64,000 bases of DNA from DAOTXS01 sp034435055. Its GTDB lineage: Bacteria; Chloroflexota; Anaerolineae; UBA4142. The stretch spans positions 53,056-117,055 of the forward strand of contig DAOTXS010000018.1 in the NCBI GenBank assembly GCA_034435055.1, given 5' to 3'. This document shows, in pieces, positions 1 through 8,859 of the stretch (position 1 is the stretch's first letter; the number at the start of each line of letters is the position of its first letter). A program made the translations under genes and the position numbers. Below the pieces are notes generated by a model. That model saw only the letters and a list, made by a program, of their open reading frames with translations. It did no database searches and was not told the origin of the DNA.

Positions 1-216
1 GTCTTGCAAATTCCCAATCTCTTTAGTGGCGCGGTGATCACGGAGACCATCTTTGCCTGGAACGGGATGGGACGTTTGTACATCAATGCCTTAACGCGTG
101 GAGATTGGCCCGTGGCAATGTTATTCCTGTTTGTCAGCGCGGTGCTAGTTGTCTTGGCAAATCTATTGGCGGATGTGCTCTACACCGTCGTCGATCCGCG
201 CATTCGATATTCCTAG
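1..216 (+). CDS. Peptide ABC transporter permease, DppB/OppB type (3' end only)
   Basis: Only the last 71 codons are in the window; the gene enters from the left edge in frame 1 and ends with TAG. The end of the protein carries the typical close of a DppB-type inner-membrane permease: GAVITETIFAWNGMGR, a hydrophobic last membrane segment, and the closing motif VDPRIRYS. The complete homologue at 6931-7902 ends in the same way (FSWPGMGRLLYERT and VDPRIRYD). It would form a heterodimer with the DppC-type permease that follows. The annotated start cannot be given because it lies outside the window. Confidence 0.9.
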   Translation, partial: VLQIPNLFSGAVITETIFAWNGMGRLYINALTRGDWPVAMLFLFVSAVLVVLANLLADVLYTVVDPRIRYS

Positions 217-221
217 CCCCG

Positions 222-290
222 GGCATATCGAGCAAAGCGAGAAATCTACAAGATTTTTCGACGCGCCTACCGCGCCTCGAAAAGACACTT
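222..290. repeat. Palindromic intergenic repeat, GAGAAATCT type
   Basis: The 103-nt gap between the two permease genes contains an AGCAAAGCGAGAAATCT word followed by its partial reverse complement AGATTTTTCG. The same AAGCGAGAAATCT/AGATTTCTCG words recur at 62207-62290, so this looks like a degenerate copy of a dispersed repeat. It may form an in-operon mRNA hairpin. Confidence 0.5.
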
Positions 291-319
291 TTGGGCAATT
301 CGTAACGAGAAGGTGAAAT

Positions 320-1210
320 ATGGCAGTCGCAGAACTTGATCTGCATCATGAATTACTGGAAACCCAAGAAGAAACTCAACTTTCGATGATCTGGCGACGG
401 TTTCGTCGGCATCGTCTGGCGCTGGTGGGGATGTGTATCATCATGATTTTGCTGGTCGCCGTCATCTTTGCTCCGTGGATTGCGCCATACGATCCGCTTG
501 AACAGAATCTGGCGATCCGCAACCAGGGGCCATCGTCAGCGAATCTTCTGGGGACCGATGAACTTGGGCGCGATGTGTTCAGCCGCTTGTTGTTTGCCGG
601 ACGCATTTCGCTCACCATCGGGTTCTCCGTGGCGTTTCTCGCAGAACTGACCGGGATGTCCATTGGCGCCGTGGCAGGATACTTTGGTGGCTGGGTCGAT
701 AGTCTTCTGATGCGCTTTGTCGATCTGATTATTACCTTGCCTACTTTGCCCATCCTGCTCATCCTCTCCAAATTCTTCGGGGGCAGTATCCTGATGCTTA
801 TTCTAATTGTAGCCGCACTAAGTTGGACAGGTGCGGCACGCGTTGTGCGCGGTGTCGTTCTCTCGCTGCGCAATCAAGAATTTGCCGAAGCCGCGCGCGC
901 ATTGGGAGTGTCCGATGTGGAAATCATTGCGCGGCATATGTTGCCCAACGCGATTGCGCCGATCATCGTCGGCTTGACACTGGCGGTTGGCGGCGCGATC
1001 ATCTTAGAGTCGGCGCTCAGTTTTCTGGGCTTTGGCGTGCAATTGCCAACGGCAACCTGGGGCAATATGCTGCAAAACGCGCAAAGCGATATGTTCCTCG
1101 CGCCGTGGAAAGCCGTCTTGCCGGGGTTTTTCATTTTCATTACTTCGCTCTCGTTCAATTTTATGGGCGATGGACTGCGTGACGCACTTGATCCTCGGAT
1201 GAAGGTATAA
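320..1210 (+). CDS. Peptide ABC transporter permease, DppC/OppC type
   Basis: This 296-residue inner-membrane permease starts at an ATG preceded by AAGGTG. Its N-terminal cytoplasmic part leads into the first membrane helix (about residues 35-57), followed by the OppC-N segment with GTDELGRDVFSRLLFAGRIS. The EAA loop that contacts the ATPase is EAARALGVSDVEIIARHMLPN. The C-terminus has the ALSFLGFGVQLPTATWGNML and DALDPRMK motifs found in DppC/NikC proteins. It pairs with the upstream DppB-type permease. Substrate cannot be told from sequence; peptides are the default guess for the family. Confidence 0.93.
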   Translation: MAVAELDLHHELLETQEETQLSMIWRRFRRHRLALVGMCIIMILLVAVIFAPWIAPYDPLEQNLAIRNQGPSSANLLGTDELGRDVFSRLLFAGRISLTIGFSVAFLAELTGMSIGAVAGYFGGWVDSLLMRFVDLIITLPTLPILLILSKFFGGSILMLILIVAALSWTGAARVVRGVVLSLRNQEFAEAARALGVSDVEIIARHMLPNAIAPIIVGLTLAVGGAIILESALSFLGFGVQLPTATWGNMLQNAQSDMFLAPWKAVLPGFFIFITSLSFNFMGDGLRDALDPRMKV

Positions 1211-1217
1211 CGCGACT

Positions 1218-2198
1218 ATGGCTTCCGATAACAATGCAATCGTCCAGGTCAAAGATTTGGTCAAGTACTATCCGGTGCGCGGCGGCTTGTTGCAACGTGC
1301 GGTGGCACACGTTCACGCCGTCGATCACGTTTCGTTCGACATCAAACGCGGCGAGACGCTCGGACTTGTCGGCGAATCCGGGTGCGGCAAAACGACGACG
1401 GGACGCACTCTGCTGCGCCTAGTCCCGGCGACCAGCGGTGATGTGCTTTTTGAAGGCAAGAGCGTTTTGCAAATGGGCGCGGGGGAGTTGAAACGGGCGC
1501 GCCGGGATATGCAAATCATTTTTCAAGACCCGTATGGTTCGCTCGATCCCCGGATGCCAATTGGCGAAATTATCGGCGAGGGATTGCGTGTGCATGGCAT
1601 CAGCAATTCCACCGAACGCAAACAGCGTGTGCAACAAGTGATGGCGCAGGTCGGTTTGAATCCGGCCTACACCGGGCGTTTTCCGCACGAATTTTCCGGC
1701 GGGCAACGGCAACGCATCGGCATTGCGCGCGCTTTGGTTCTACGCCCCAAGTTCGTCGTGTGCGATGAACCGGTCTCTGCGTTGGATGTGTCAATTCAAT
1801 CCCAAGTGTTGAATCTGCTCAAAGATTTGCAACGCGAGATGCAGTTGACCTACTTGTTCATCGCGCACAACCTTGCCGTCGTCAAGTACATCAGCGACCG
1901 CATCGGTGTGATGTATCTGGGTAAAATCGTCGAACTGACCGAAACCCAAAAACTTTTCCAAGAGCCATTGCATCCGTACACCAAAGCATTGCTCTCGGCG
2001 ATTCCCGAACCGGATCCAACGCTCAAGCGACAGCGGATTGTTCTAGCCGGCGACGTGCCTTCGCCGGTGAAACCGCCGTCCGCCTGCCGTTTTCATCCGC
2101 GTTGCCCGGCGTTTGTCAAGGGACACTGCGATACCCAAGAACCGGAATGGCGTGAGTTCAAACCGGGGCATTGGGTCGCGTGTCATTACGCTGGCTAA
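1218..2198 (+). CDS. Peptide ABC transporter ATPase, DppF/OppF type
   Basis: This 326-residue cytoplasmic ATPase powers the permease pair. Walker A is GESGCGKTT (residues 52-60), the signature is FSGGQRQR and Walker B is FVVCDEP. The C-terminal oligopeptide-transporter extension holds CRFHPRCP and a further Cys near residue 307; in some OppD/F proteins these cysteines bind an iron-sulfur cluster. The gene follows the DppC gene after 7 nt. Its stop codon overlaps the start of the next gene in TAATG, so the two are probably translationally coupled. Confidence 0.93.
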   Translation: MASDNNAIVQVKDLVKYYPVRGGLLQRAVAHVHAVDHVSFDIKRGETLGLVGESGCGKTTTGRTLLRLVPATSGDVLFEGKSVLQMGAGELKRARRDMQIIFQDPYGSLDPRMPIGEIIGEGLRVHGISNSTERKQRVQQVMAQVGLNPAYTGRFPHEFSGGQRQRIGIARALVLRPKFVVCDEPVSALDVSIQSQVLNLLKDLQREMQLTYLFIAHNLAVVKYISDRIGVMYLGKIVELTETQKLFQEPLHPYTKALLSAIPEPDPTLKRQRIVLAGDVPSPVKPPSACRFHPRCPAFVKGHCDTQEPEWREFKPGHWVACHYAG

Positions 2199-3268
2199 TG
2201 CGAGCATGGACGCGGCGCGAGTTTATCGCGCTGGGGGCGGGCGGCGTGATTCTTTTGGCGGGTGGCACAATTGCCCGATTACTGAACACGCCCGCGCAAA
2301 TTGCAACGTCAAGTGCCACGCTTCCTGCGCCGCAAGCGACGCCCGGCACATTTACGCAATCGGCAAGCGCGCTGCCGTTGCCGTTGTGGATTACGCGCAA
2401 CGAAGATTTTTACACCGTCCAGTACGATCAAGTGCCCAGTGTTGGTATGGAGTCGTGGTCGCTGGTCGTGCATGGGATGGTACGCGAACCACTGCGCTTG
2501 AGCTATGATGAAGTAAAGGCGTTGCCTGCCACAACAACGATGCACACGCTCGAGTGTATCGGTAACCCGGCGGGCGGCAATCTCATTGGGAATGCGACGT
2601 GGCGCGGCATTTCCTTACGCGCGTTGCTCGAACGCGCGGGCGCTAGTGACCGCGCAACGTATGTTGTGATCGGCGGGATCGACGAGTACTTTACCAGCGT
2701 GCCCATCGCCACCGCCATGCACGATCACGCGATGCTGGCGTACGCGATGAACGATCAGCCGTTACCGTTGCAACACGGTTTTCCACTGCGCGCCATTTTG
2801 CCCGGCGTCTATGGTCAAAAACAACCCAAGTGGATCACTGGTATCGAAGTAACAGATGAAGACAAATTAGGTCCTTGGGAACAACGTGGCTGGTCACGCC
2901 GCGCGACGATTCAATTGAACTCTGGGATTACCCTCCCGCGCGAATTTGCGCAATTGGCGCGGGGAGATGTCTTGATCGCCGGTTTTGCGCATACCCATGA
3001 GATTGGGGTGCGCGCGGTTCAGGTCAGCACAGACACCGGCAAGACCTGGCACGAAACAACCTTGACGCGTGGACCCTCGCCGTTTGTCTGGACCGTGTGG
3101 GGGTATCGCTGGGAAGATCCCGCGCCGGGCAAATACGTCTTGATGGTGCGTGGCATCGATCACGCGGGCTACGTGCAAGACCAAGCCGCGGCTAGTCTGT
3201 TGCGGGACGTTTTTCCGGACGGCACATCTGGGATGCACATCGTAGTCGTAGAGATACGCTCAACCTGA
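2198..3268 (+). CDS. Tat-exported molybdopterin oxidoreductase, sulfite-oxidase family
   Basis: I chose the ATG at 2198, which overlaps the previous stop as TAATG; an in-frame TTG 27 nt upstream is less likely. The 356-residue product begins with a twin-arginine signal (TRREFIALGAGG, Arg6-Arg7) and a hydrophobic stretch, so it should be exported folded. The Oxidored_molyb domain covers about residues 60-245, with the candidate molybdenum-ligating Cys120 in HTLECIGNPAGG and the cofactor-contacting HGFPLRAILPG. A Mo-co dimerisation-like Ig domain follows (RAVQVSTDTGKTWHE). The substrate is unknown; sulfite, sulfoxide or a peptide-methionine-sulfoxide role are all possible. It is unusual that it sits between the two ATPase genes of a peptide importer. 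Confidence 0.85.
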   Translation: MRAWTRREFIALGAGGVILLAGGTIARLLNTPAQIATSSATLPAPQATPGTFTQSASALPLPLWITRNEDFYTVQYDQVPSVGMESWSLVVHGMVREPLRLSYDEVKALPATTTMHTLECIGNPAGGNLIGNATWRGISLRALLERAGASDRATYVVIGGIDEYFTSVPIATAMHDHAMLAYAMNDQPLPLQHGFPLRAILPGVYGQKQPKWITGIEVTDEDKLGPWEQRGWSRRATIQLNSGITLPREFAQLARGDVLIAGFAHTHEIGVRAVQVSTDTGKTWHETTLTRGPSPFVWTVWGYRWEDPAPGKYVLMVRGIDHAGYVQDQAAASLLRDVFPDGTSGMHIVVVEIRST

Positions 3269-3293
3269 TTTCAACGGAGTTTGCAAAAGGCCC

Positions 3294-4319
3294 ATGTCGA
3301 CCAACAACAGTCCTGTTCTCCTCAAGGTCAATAACCTCAAAACGTACTTTTTTACTTCCGATGGAACGGTCCCCGCCGTGGACGGCGTCAGTTTTGAGAT
3401 CCACGAAGGTGAAACACTTGCCATCGTCGGCGAATCGGGGTGCGGCAAATCAGTGACGGCGTTATCGATTATGCGCTTGATCGCGCCGCCCGGCAGAATC
3501 GTTGCCGGAGAAGTGCTTTTCCAATCGCAAGATTTGGTCAAGTTGCCGGAAAATGAAATGTACTCGATTCGCGGCTCAAAGATTTCGATGATCTTTCAAG
3601 AGCCGATGACCTCGCTCAACCCAGTTTTTACAATTGGCGATCAAATTGCGGAAGCGCTCATCATTCATCAGTTCGCGCAACGTGAGGATGCTTCCAAGCG
3701 CGCCATCGATTTGCTCCGGCGGGTACACATTTCCGAGCCGGAGAAACGCGCCAAATCCTACCCACACGAATTGTCCGGCGGAATGCGTCAGCGCGTGATG
3801 ATCGCGATGGCGCTTGCCTGTTCGCCCAGTTTGTTGATTGCGGATGAAGCAACGACCGCGCTCGACGTAACGATTCAGGCACAGATTCTGGAACTCTTGA
3901 AAGAGTTGAAAGAAAATCTCGGGCTGGCAGTTGCCTTGATTACACACGACCTGGGCGTTGTTGCCGAGATGGCGCAACGCGTGGCGGTGATGTACGTGGG
4001 TAAAATCGTAGAAGAAGCGGATGTGATTACTCTCTTCAAAGCGCCCAAGCATCCGTACACCCAAGCGTTGCTCTCTAGCATTCCGACGTTGCAAACGGCG
4101 CAGGAACAACGACTCAATGTCATCAAGGGAAGTGTGCCGAATCTTTATCGACCCCTGCCGCCGGGCTGTCGTTTTGCGCCACGCTGTAAAGACGTATTCG
4201 ACAAGTGTCAGCAGGAAGAGCCGCCCTTGATTCCCTTGGGCAGAGGACAGACGGCGCGCTGTTGGCTGTATGAACCATCATCGGAGAAAAGGTCATCCGT
4301 AGCATCGTCTACAGAATAG
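3294..4319 (+). CDS. Peptide ABC transporter ATPase, DppD/OppD type
   Basis: This 341-residue ATPase is the partner of the DppF-type protein. Walker A is GESGCGKS (residues 45-52), the signature LSGGMRQRV and Walker B LLIADEATTALD. The C-terminal extension has CRFAPRCKDVFDKC and another Cys, as in OppD. The ATG at 3294 follows a purine-rich stretch (AAAAGG). It is the last gene before a strong terminator, so the operon runs permease-permease-ATPase-oxidoreductase-ATPase. No binding protein of this operon is visible; it may lie left of the window. Confidence 0.93.
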   Translation: MSTNNSPVLLKVNNLKTYFFTSDGTVPAVDGVSFEIHEGETLAIVGESGCGKSVTALSIMRLIAPPGRIVAGEVLFQSQDLVKLPENEMYSIRGSKISMIFQEPMTSLNPVFTIGDQIAEALIIHQFAQREDASKRAIDLLRRVHISEPEKRAKSYPHELSGGMRQRVMIAMALACSPSLLIADEATTALDVTIQAQILELLKELKENLGLAVALITHDLGVVAEMAQRVAVMYVGKIVEEADVITLFKAPKHPYTQALLSSIPTLQTAQEQRLNVIKGSVPNLYRPLPPGCRFAPRCKDVFDKCQQEEPPLIPLGRGQTARCWLYEPSSEKRSSVASSTE

Positions 4320-4344
4320 CGAATCCTCCATGTTGGTTTGGCTG

Positions 4345-4373
4345 ACGGACGGCTATCCTGCCGTCCGTTTTTT
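4345..4373 (+). terminator. Intrinsic terminator after the first peptide-importer operon
   Basis: A perfect 9-bp stem (ACGGACGGC at 4345-4353, GCCGTCCGT at 4360-4368) with a 6-nt loop is followed by six T. It lies 25 nt after the ATPase stop codon and only 9 nt before the next start codon. Confidence 0.88.
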
Positions 4374-4382
4374 ATAGGTGAA

Positions 4383-4913
4383 ATGTACTCACAGGAACCC
4401 GTGCACGTAAACCTTAAAGACCTCGCCTTGGTCTTTACCCTATTTATGATTGCGTTGATTGTCCTGATGGGGGCCACCGCCAATAGTGATCTGTTGTGGT
4501 TTCTCCCTTTTTTCAACGAGACCCCTTCGCGGATCACTGTTTATTGGGAAGGCTGTCGTACGGACATCTTGCCGGGCGAACATCACTTTGACGCAATGAT
4601 GCTCGCAATTAACCAATCCCTCTCGCAAGTGGAGGGCTATGAGCAAGGCTTTGGTCTGAATCAAGAAACCCTCACCCAGTACAAGACCCAGTGGCGCGTT
4701 GTGGAAGTGCGCTATCCCAAACGCATCAAAATCCACACGGCTTTTCGCTTTGGCGATCCGGACTCGCTCTTTATCCCACTCAACGAATATTTTGGCGTAG
4801 GTCGAGCAGTCTTTGGAGGAATTGTCGGCGATTATTGGTCGGGCGCGTTGCGCCTCAAAACCATCGAACCAATTCAGCACGCGGCAGAGCAGATTCGCTG
4901 TGTCAAACGATAA
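4383..4913 (+). CDS. Membrane-anchored protein of unknown function
   Basis: The ATG at 4383 follows AGGTGAA; an upstream in-frame start would run through the terminator hairpin. The 176-residue product has one membrane segment near residues 15-38 (LALVFTLFMIALIVLMGATA) and then a globular part rich in aromatic and charged residues, including a GGIVGDYWSGALRLKTIEP stretch near the end. No family is recognised. The N-in orientation suggests the large C-terminal part may face outward. Because it sits directly behind a terminator without room for a promoter, its expression probably depends on read-through. Confidence 0.72.
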   Translation: MYSQEPVHVNLKDLALVFTLFMIALIVLMGATANSDLLWFLPFFNETPSRITVYWEGCRTDILPGEHHFDAMMLAINQSLSQVEGYEQGFGLNQETLTQYKTQWRVVEVRYPKRIKIHTAFRFGDPDSLFIPLNEYFGVGRAVFGGIVGDYWSGALRLKTIEPIQHAAEQIRCVKR

Positions 4914-4928
4914 TACCTGAATGGACTT

Positions 4929-4957
4929 TTGACAGTCTAATCTAATGCAAGTATAAT
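4929..4957 (+). promoter_or_regulatory. Perfect consensus sigma-70 promoter for the second importer operon
   Basis: TTGACA (4929-4934), a 17-bp spacer and TATAAT (4952-4957) match the consensus at every position. The leader to the lipoprotein start codon is about 190 nt. Confidence 0.85.
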
Positions 4958-5020
4958 CGCCATAATTTCAAGCATGCCTGGGGAGGGGGTGGTTCTCCAA
5001 AGCAGTTTGTTCCGGATCGC

Positions 5021-5085
5021 AATTTCAGATTTTTCTAACAATTTTTTCGGCAGTGATTTGAAATCGAAATTTGAAGTCTGAAATT
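5021..5085. repeat. Stuttered hairpin in the leader (AATTTCAGA / GAAATC words)
   Basis: AATTTCAGA (5021-5029) pairs with TCTGAAATT (5077-5085). Between them the words TTTGAAATC and GAAATTTGAA are imperfect repeats. It lies in the 5' leader of the binding-protein gene and could affect mRNA stability or attenuation. Confidence 0.6.
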
Positions 5086-5151
5086 AGCCGGAGCTCTGAA
5101 CCCATTTTCCAATCGGACGCCAATGATTTGACTCATCAACAGGAGAAGAAG

Positions 5152-6870
5152 ATGAAGAAGACGATTCTCGCACTGGCATTGATCGCCGTGCTTACGTTGA
5201 TCGTGGCGTGCGCCGCGCCTACCCCGGAACCCACCAAAGCGCCACCGCCCGCCTCGAGTAGTTCATCAGCGCCTGCCGCCTCCAGCAGTTCATCGGTTGC
5301 GCCCACCAAGCCACCGGCTCCCACGGCAACAACTGGTCCGCAACGCGGCGGCACATTCATCGACGCCTCGTTCGCCGACGCCGTTTCGTTCAATCAATTG
5401 CTGACTTCGGACAGCGCGTCGAGCAGTTATCAGGCATTGATCTGGGCGCCGCTCACCCGTATCGATCCCAAGACGTTGGACATTGTCGGCGTTTTGTACG
5501 ATGGCCAGCCCGTCGTTTCCGCCGACGGCGCGAAATTGACGTGGAAGCTTCGGCAAGGGTTAAAGTGGAGCGACGGCACGCCGATCACTTCCAAAGATGT
5601 GATCTTTACCTGGGAAAAGATGATGGATGAAAAAGTCAAATTCATCTATCGCAAGACGTACCAAGATTCGTTCAAAGAAGTCAAGGCACTGGACGATTAC
5701 ACGGTCGAGTACACGCTTGTCACCCCCGGCTTTTGCCCCGCAATTGTGAACAGTGGTTTGGTTTCCCCGTTGCCCAAGCACATCTTTGAGAAACTGGACA
5801 TCAACACGGCGGACATTAACACCAAGCCCGCCGTTACCAGCGGCTATTTCAAATTCAAAGAATGGCAAAAGGACGACCACTTTACCGCCAGCCCAGCGTA
5901 CGAAGGTTTTGTGCGCGGTCAACCATTGCTCGATGCTTACACCTACCGCATCGTAAAAGATAACACCGTCCAAACCCAGTTGTTCAAGACGCAAGATGTC
6001 GATTATGCCGCGCCCGATCCCGCCGACTGGGACGAGATGAGCAAGTTGCCGCACGCGCAACCCGTGCGATATTATTCCGCCACCGGCGCGTCGTGGACGT
6101 ACATCGGTATGAACCTTCGCAATCCCTTGCTCGCCGATGTTGCGGTGCGTCAGGCAATTTCGCACGCCGTGAATCGCAAAGAATTGGTCGACAAGATTCG
6201 TCTGGGTGCCGCCAAAGCGCAATTCTCGATGCTCCCATCATCCTCGTGGGCGGCGGCGGATGAAAAAGATTTGCCGCAGTACGCCTTCGATCTTGCCAAA
6301 GCCAACAAGATTTTGGACGATGCGGGTTACAAAAAAGGCGCGGATGGCGTGCGCGTGAGTAAAGATGGCAAGCCACTCAAGTTCCGGTTGGAATACAACG
6401 CCGGCAATAAACAGCGCGAACAAATCTCGCTCATTACCCAACAGTATTTGAAAGACATTGGCATTGCGACCGAAGTGAACGCTGTTGAATGGAATGCCTA
6501 TCTCGACAAGGTCAACAAGACCTACGATATGGACCTCTATGTTCTCGGTTGGGTCGGCGGTTACGATCCGTCCAGTACCAAGAACATCTGGGCATCCACC
6601 GGCGGTCAGAACTCGACCGGCTACAAGAACCCCAAAGTCGATGAACTGTACACCAAAGCCGAAACCGTACCCGGTTGCAAGCAAGCCGACCGCAAAGCGC
6701 TCTACGTCGAGATTCAAAAGATCATTGCCAACGACGCGCCGTACGTCTTCCTCTACACCAACGAAAACTTGTATGTCTATAACAAACGCATCAACCTTTT
6801 GCCGTTGACCGGCGTGGGTGTGACGTACAACGTCGAACAGTTGTCAATCAATCCGCTGTTCAAAAAGTAA
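5152..6870 (+). CDS. Peptide-binding lipoprotein (ABC family 5 solute-binding protein)
   Basis: I chose the ATG at 5152, which has AGGAGA at 5141-5146 and gives a clean lipoprotein signal: MKKTILALALIAVLTLIVAC with the lipidated Cys at residue 20. A Pro/Ser/Thr-rich linker follows (residues 21-60). The SBP_bac_5 domain includes the hallmark WKLRQGLKWSDGTPITSKDV and the late YVLGWVGGYDPSSTKNIW segment. At 572 residues it is of normal size for DppA/OppA-like receptors. It captures peptides outside the membrane and passes them to the permeases encoded just downstream. Its signal and linker closely resemble those of the unrelated binding protein at 62528. Confidence 0.93.
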   Translation: MKKTILALALIAVLTLIVACAAPTPEPTKAPPPASSSSSAPAASSSSSVAPTKPPAPTATTGPQRGGTFIDASFADAVSFNQLLTSDSASSSYQALIWAPLTRIDPKTLDIVGVLYDGQPVVSADGAKLTWKLRQGLKWSDGTPITSKDVIFTWEKMMDEKVKFIYRKTYQDSFKEVKALDDYTVEYTLVTPGFCPAIVNSGLVSPLPKHIFEKLDINTADINTKPAVTSGYFKFKEWQKDDHFTASPAYEGFVRGQPLLDAYTYRIVKDNTVQTQLFKTQDVDYAAPDPADWDEMSKLPHAQPVRYYSATGASWTYIGMNLRNPLLADVAVRQAISHAVNRKELVDKIRLGAAKAQFSMLPSSSWAAADEKDLPQYAFDLAKANKILDDAGYKKGADGVRVSKDGKPLKFRLEYNAGNKQREQISLITQQYLKDIGIATEVNAVEWNAYLDKVNKTYDMDLYVLGWVGGYDPSSTKNIWASTGGQNSTGYKNPKVDELYTKAETVPGCKQADRKALYVEIQKIIANDAPYVFLYTNENLYVYNKRINLLPLTGVGVTYNVEQLSINPLFKK

Positions 6871-6880
6871 AATCTGTTCG

Positions 6881-6910
6881 GACCCGAAGGGTCGTCAGAC
6901 CCTTCGGGTC
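6881..6910 (+). other. Intra-operon mRNA hairpin
   Basis: GACCCGAAGGGTC (6881-6893) and GACCCTTCGGGTC (6898-6910) form a perfect 13-bp stem with a 4-nt loop and no T-tract. Position 11 nt after the binding-protein stop and before the permease genes suggests a stabilising or attenuating element that keeps the receptor more abundant than the permeases. Confidence 0.75.
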
Positions 6911-6930
6911 GTTCGAACTGAGAGAAAACT

Positions 6931-7902
6931 ATGACGCGTTATCTTACTCGCCGTCTCTTGCAAATGATTCCTGTATTGTTCATTATCTCCGTTGTTCAAT
7001 TCGCGTTGGTCAATGCTGCGCCGGGCGGACCGCTCAAAGCATACCTGCTCGATCCTAATATCAGCAAAGAGGATGTCGCGCGGCTTGAACACGAGTACGG
7101 ACTCGATCAACCCTTGCCGATTCAATACATCGTGTGGATTGGCAATATCTTGCGCGGCGATTTAGGACGCTCGTATTTTACGCATCGCCCGGTTTTGGAA
7201 ATGGTTAGCGAGCGATTGCCGGCGACAATCTGGCTGGGTCTTGCCGCAACATTGATCTCGTACGTTGTCGGCATTCCATTGGGCGTCTACGCTGGCTTGC
7301 ATCGCGGCGGCAAGATCGATCATTTCATTCGTTTTTTCACCTCGGCGCTGAACGCGGTGCCGCATTGGTGGCTTGGTCTCGTCATTATTATTTTATTAGC
7401 AAATATCAAACTCTCGACCGGCGTGCAAATATTGCCGATTGCCGGGATGAAAACGCTTGGCAAAGAGGAATTCGATCCGCTCGATTATTTGTGGCATCTC
7501 ATTTTGCCCGCGTTTATGCTGGGTACCGGCGGCTGGGTGACATTTGGTCGGTATATGCGCTCGGAAACTTTGGAAGTCCTGGGACAAGATTACGTTCGCA
7601 CGGCATACGCCAAGGGGCTGGCAGAACGCGTGGTGATTTTTCGACACGTGTTGCGTAACGCGCTCATCCCGGTCGTTACGATTTCGGCGGGTCTGTTTGT
7701 CGGTCTTGTCAGCGGCGCAGTGATTTACGAATACATCTTTTCGTGGCCCGGCATGGGACGATTGCTGTACGAACGCACCATTGCCAAAGATTATCCGGTT
7801 AGCATCGGCGTGCTTTTTATTTTCACGATCCTCGCAGTGTTGGGTCGCCTCTTTTCAGACATTGCGTATGGCTGGGTGGACCCGCGCATTCGGTACGATT
7901 GA
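6931..7902 (+). CDS. Peptide ABC transporter permease, DppB/OppB type
   Basis: This 323-residue inner-membrane permease starts MTRYLTRRLLQMIPVLFIISVVQF, a typical DppB N-terminal helix with the segment NAAPGGPLKAYLLDP following. The EAA loop is RTAYAKGLAERVVIFRHVLRN, and the C-terminus ends VDPRIRYD. The start lies 20 nt after the hairpin. Four nucleotides before its end an in-frame TTG of the next gene occurs, but the next gene more likely starts at 7911. It works with the DppC-type permease to form the channel. Confidence 0.93.
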   Translation: MTRYLTRRLLQMIPVLFIISVVQFALVNAAPGGPLKAYLLDPNISKEDVARLEHEYGLDQPLPIQYIVWIGNILRGDLGRSYFTHRPVLEMVSERLPATIWLGLAATLISYVVGIPLGVYAGLHRGGKIDHFIRFFTSALNAVPHWWLGLVIIILLANIKLSTGVQILPIAGMKTLGKEEFDPLDYLWHLILPAFMLGTGGWVTFGRYMRSETLEVLGQDYVRTAYAKGLAERVVIFRHVLRNALIPVVTISAGLFVGLVSGAVIYEYIFSWPGMGRLLYERTIAKDYPVSIGVLFIFTILAVLGRLFSDIAYGWVDPRIRYD

Positions 7903-7910
7903 GGCAAACG

Positions 7911-8837
7911 ATGGCGACTACTACTGCAACCAAACCGACGGCTCGTACCGTAACCTTAGATGAACTTGCTTTCACACGTCCCCCGCGCTCCTTTTGGAGC
8001 GATGCCTGGGAACGATTCCTGCGTGATCGATTGGCCGTGATGGGCGGATTGATTTTCTTGTTCCTCTGTTTGCTCGCTATCGCCGCACCATTTATTTCGA
8101 CGAATGTCACGGGTTATGATCCCAACCGCATCAATTTGCGCGATCAGTACGCGCCGCCAAGCGCGACGCATTGGTTCGGCGCGGATGAGTACGGCCGCGA
8201 TTATTTCACGCGCATCGTTTGGGCGGGACAAATTTCGCTCAGCATCGGCTTTATGTTCGCCGCGATCAGTCTGACGATTGGCGTGGTGCTGGGACTCGCA
8301 GCCGGATTTTACGGCGGCTGGTTCGATGATTTACTGCAAGCCGTCATCAACATTTTCAACGCGATTCCCTTTTTGCCTTTGCTCATTATCATTGGCTCAC
8401 TCATCAAACTGGGCTGGGTCGAACTCGCGTTGATTCTTTCCTTTCTCGGGTGGACGGGGGCAAGTCGGCAAGTGCGCGGGTTGGTGCTTTCAATCAAGCA
8501 ACGCGATTACGTTCTCGCCGCGCGGACGGTCGGCGCATCGAACGCGCGCATTATGTTTCAACACATTTTGCCCAACGTCTTTTCGATTGTCCTCGTCATC
8601 GTCGGTTTTGACGTGGCAAGCGCGATCCTCACCGAATCCGGCTTATCGTTTCTGGGCTTTGGCGTGCAACCGCCGACGGCAACGTGGGGGAATATGCTGA
8701 GCAACTCGCTGGCGTACACCACCAAAGCGCCGTGGCTGATTCTCTTTCCCGGCATTACCATTTCGCTCACTGTGTTGTCCGTCTTTCTCCTTGCCGATGG
8801 TTTGCGCGACGCGATGGATCCGCGCTTGAGACGATAA
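7911..8837 (+). CDS. Peptide ABC transporter permease, DppC/OppC type
   Basis: The ATG at 7911 is preceded by GAGG at 7901-7904. The 308-residue product has an N-terminal cytoplasmic tail, a first membrane helix at about residues 42-65, GADEYGRDYFTRIVWAGQIS, an EAA loop (AARTVGASNARIMFQHILPN) and the closing GLSFLGFGVQPPTATWGNML and DAMDPRLRR motifs. It completes the permease pair. No ATPase genes follow, so this importer may borrow the ATPases encoded at 1218-4319 or others elsewhere. Confidence 0.93.
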   Translation: MATTTATKPTARTVTLDELAFTRPPRSFWSDAWERFLRDRLAVMGGLIFLFLCLLAIAAPFISTNVTGYDPNRINLRDQYAPPSATHWFGADEYGRDYFTRIVWAGQISLSIGFMFAAISLTIGVVLGLAAGFYGGWFDDLLQAVINIFNAIPFLPLLIIIGSLIKLGWVELALILSFLGWTGASRQVRGLVLSIKQRDYVLAARTVGASNARIMFQHILPNVFSIVLVIVGFDVASAILTESGLSFLGFGVQPPTATWGNMLSNSLAYTTKAPWLILFPGITISLTVLSVFLLADGLRDAMDPRLRR

Positions 8838-8859
8838 TAGACATTCGCCGGAATAATGT

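Noticed and set aside
4338..4382. Upstream TTG extension of the 4383 gene
   Set aside because: The extra codons run through the terminator hairpin, while the ATG at 4383 has its own AGGTGAA site.
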